Shown in pieces: positions 63,078 through 64,000 of a stretch of DNA of 64,000 nt (positions are counted from its first letter, which is position 1; each line of letters begins with the position of its first letter). Under the pieces are notes generated by a model, which was not told the DNA's origin, ran no database searches, and worked only from the letters and a program-made list of their open reading frames with translations. The position numbers and the translations under genes were made by a program. The stretch comes from Caecitellus pseudoparvulus (lineage: Eukaryota > Bigyra: Bicosoecida): positions 1 to 64,000 of the forward strand of contig CBFFRQ010000044.1 in NCBI GenBank assembly GCA_965644315.1, in the 5' to 3' direction.

Positions 63078-64000
63078 CTAACTCTGCCCCGCGTGGTAGG
63101 ATTGTGCGTGTTCCTTCATCGCCTTCACGTAATCCATGCGCCGGTGCTGCACCGACTGCAGCATGTCGCCAAAGCCGCCCCGGAACTCGCCCAGGGGCAC
63201 GGTGGTGTAGTCGCCGTTCTTATCGGTGCGGAACTGGGGCGCAGTGCCGCTGGCAGCCAGCCGCCCGTAGGCCAACCCCGCCCAACGAGCCATGTGTTCA
63301 AAGCAGCGCCACATGTCCGTCGGCTTGGGCCACAGCTCAAACACGCCACCCCACGGCGGCATGGCCAGCATGTGGCTCAGCGCCGCGCCGTGCATGCCCA
63401 CCAGGACGTCGGAACGTGCGATGAGACGCACTTGCTCCTCCAAGCTCAAGTGCACCATGTCTACCAGTTGCACGTGCAGTGTGGCCTTGCGAAACCGCCC
63501 CGTCTCCAACATGGCCCCCACGAGCTCGGCTTCGTTGTCGACCTGGCGCCCCACGAAGGCGTGCGAGACGTGCTTGTTATAGGGCCGGCGGGAGATGAAG
63601 GTGACGGTGATGACGTCACCCACGGGGGCGCCCCGCTGGTTGGCAGGCACGGCCAGTGCGGAGCGGGGCAGCATGTGTCGCACCCCCATGCCTGACAGCA
63701 GGAACCTGCGGAATGCCCGCATCAAGTGCGTGGCGGCGGTGCAGTGTGCGTCCTGCGTCAGGGTGCTGAAGAAGAAGGAAGTGTAGCCTGGGGGCGAGTA
63801 CACCACGTGCGGGAACTTCACACTCTGTCCGCCTTGCACATACTCCCCTCCACGGTGCATGCCGTGTGATGGCGCGTACACTTTGCTCCACACACTGTCA
63901 AACGGCCCCTCTGCCTGCTCGTCCATAATGAGAACACCCACGTTGCCAGCCACGGCAGCCCGCATGGCCTTCAAGCCAGCGCCGTGAGTCGTCAAGGGCG
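63078..64000 (-). CDS. GT61-type glycosyltransferase, 5' end beyond the window
   Basis: C-terminal ~307 residues of a glycosyltransferase resembling family 61 (plant xylosyl/arabinosyltransferases, animal EOGT), a Golgi or ER enzyme using nucleotide sugars. Diagnostic block: VRLIARSDVLVGMHGAALSH, MLAMPPWGGVFELWPK. Upstream: VITVTFISRRPYNKHVSH and EAELVGAMLE. The frame is open through the window edge with no reliable ATG, so the start and any membrane anchor lie outside. The stop is TAG at 63078. The sugar donor cannot be told from this part. Confidence 0.85.
   Translation of the reverse strand, partial: PLTTHGAGLKAMRAAVAGNVGVLIMDEQAEGPFDSVWSKVYAPSHGMHRGGEYVQGGQSVKFPHVVYSPPGYTSFFFSTLTQDAHCTAATHLMRAFRRFLLSGMGVRHMLPRSALAVPANQRGAPVGDVITVTFISRRPYNKHVSHAFVGRQVDNEAELVGAMLETGRFRKATLHVQLVDMVHLSLEEQVRLIARSDVLVGMHGAALSHMLAMPPWGGVFELWPKPTDMWRCFEHMARWAGLAYGRLAASGTAPQFRTDKNGDYTTVPLGEFRGGFGDMLQSVQHRRMDYVKAMKEHAQSYHAGQS

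Overview
This window is the left end of a eukaryotic chromosome (or a contig that reaches it). It begins with about 0.83 kb of almost pure TAACCC repeat, the C-rich strand of a TTAGGG telomere, and then runs inward through about 21 kb of telomere-embedded retroelements into a dense set of intron-containing host genes. The organism is GC-rich and gene-dense. Its introns are short (about 43-175 nt where the exons could be joined) and mostly use GTGCGT or GTGAGT donors. ARL13B and a TmcB-like membrane protein point to a ciliated or flagellated cell. A plant-type 3-ketoacyl-CoA synthase and an AP2/ERF-like domain point to a protist or alga rather than an animal. The sequence alone does not fix the species.

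Layout of the end: telomere (1-832); element A copy 1 (833-3757); telomeric array (3758-4300); element A copy 2 (4301-7225); a 15-nt telomeric seed; 5'-truncated element B copy 1 (7247-14250); a short degenerate telomeric tract (14251-14316); full-length element B copy 2 (14317-21854); and a last telomeric remnant (21855-21869). Element B is a non-LTR retrotransposon. It has an N-terminal ORF1-like region, an APE-type endonuclease, a reverse transcriptase with YADD, and a C-terminal Cys/His knuckle. Element A lacks endonuclease and RT but keeps the N-terminal region and the same structured 3' end, so it looks like a non-autonomous partner. All four copies point the same way, with their 5' ends toward the tip and their 3' ends running directly into CTAACC repeats. 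That is the arrangement expected if a telomeric G-strand 3' end primes reverse transcription on the C-rich tail of the element RNA.

From 21.87 to 25.26 kb there is little recognisable coding sequence. After that, genes are packed tightly on both strands: eIF4A-type helicase (-), VAMP7-like R-SNARE (+), an unknown gene (-), NKAP (+), uridine phosphorylase (-), an HtrA-like pseudoprotease (+), a TmcB-like membrane protein (+), a P5-type protein disulfide isomerase (+), an unknown membrane protein (-), an MPN+/JAMM-AP2 fusion (+), a C2H2 zinc-finger protein (-), ARL13B (-), eIF3i (-), a 3-ketoacyl-CoA synthase (-), a WD-like protein (-), 5-oxoprolinase (+) and a GT61-type glycosyltransferase (-, cut by the window end). 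The genes do not form one pathway. They are a housekeeping mix covering translation initiation, secretion and ER folding, glutathione and nucleotide salvage, lipid elongation and cilia.

Convergent gene ends are separated by only 1-74 bp. Four of the five convergent gaps contain AATGCAT or AATGCATT, and the hexamer AATGCA also follows several other stop codons and sits just before the end of every retroelement. It is a good candidate polyadenylation signal.
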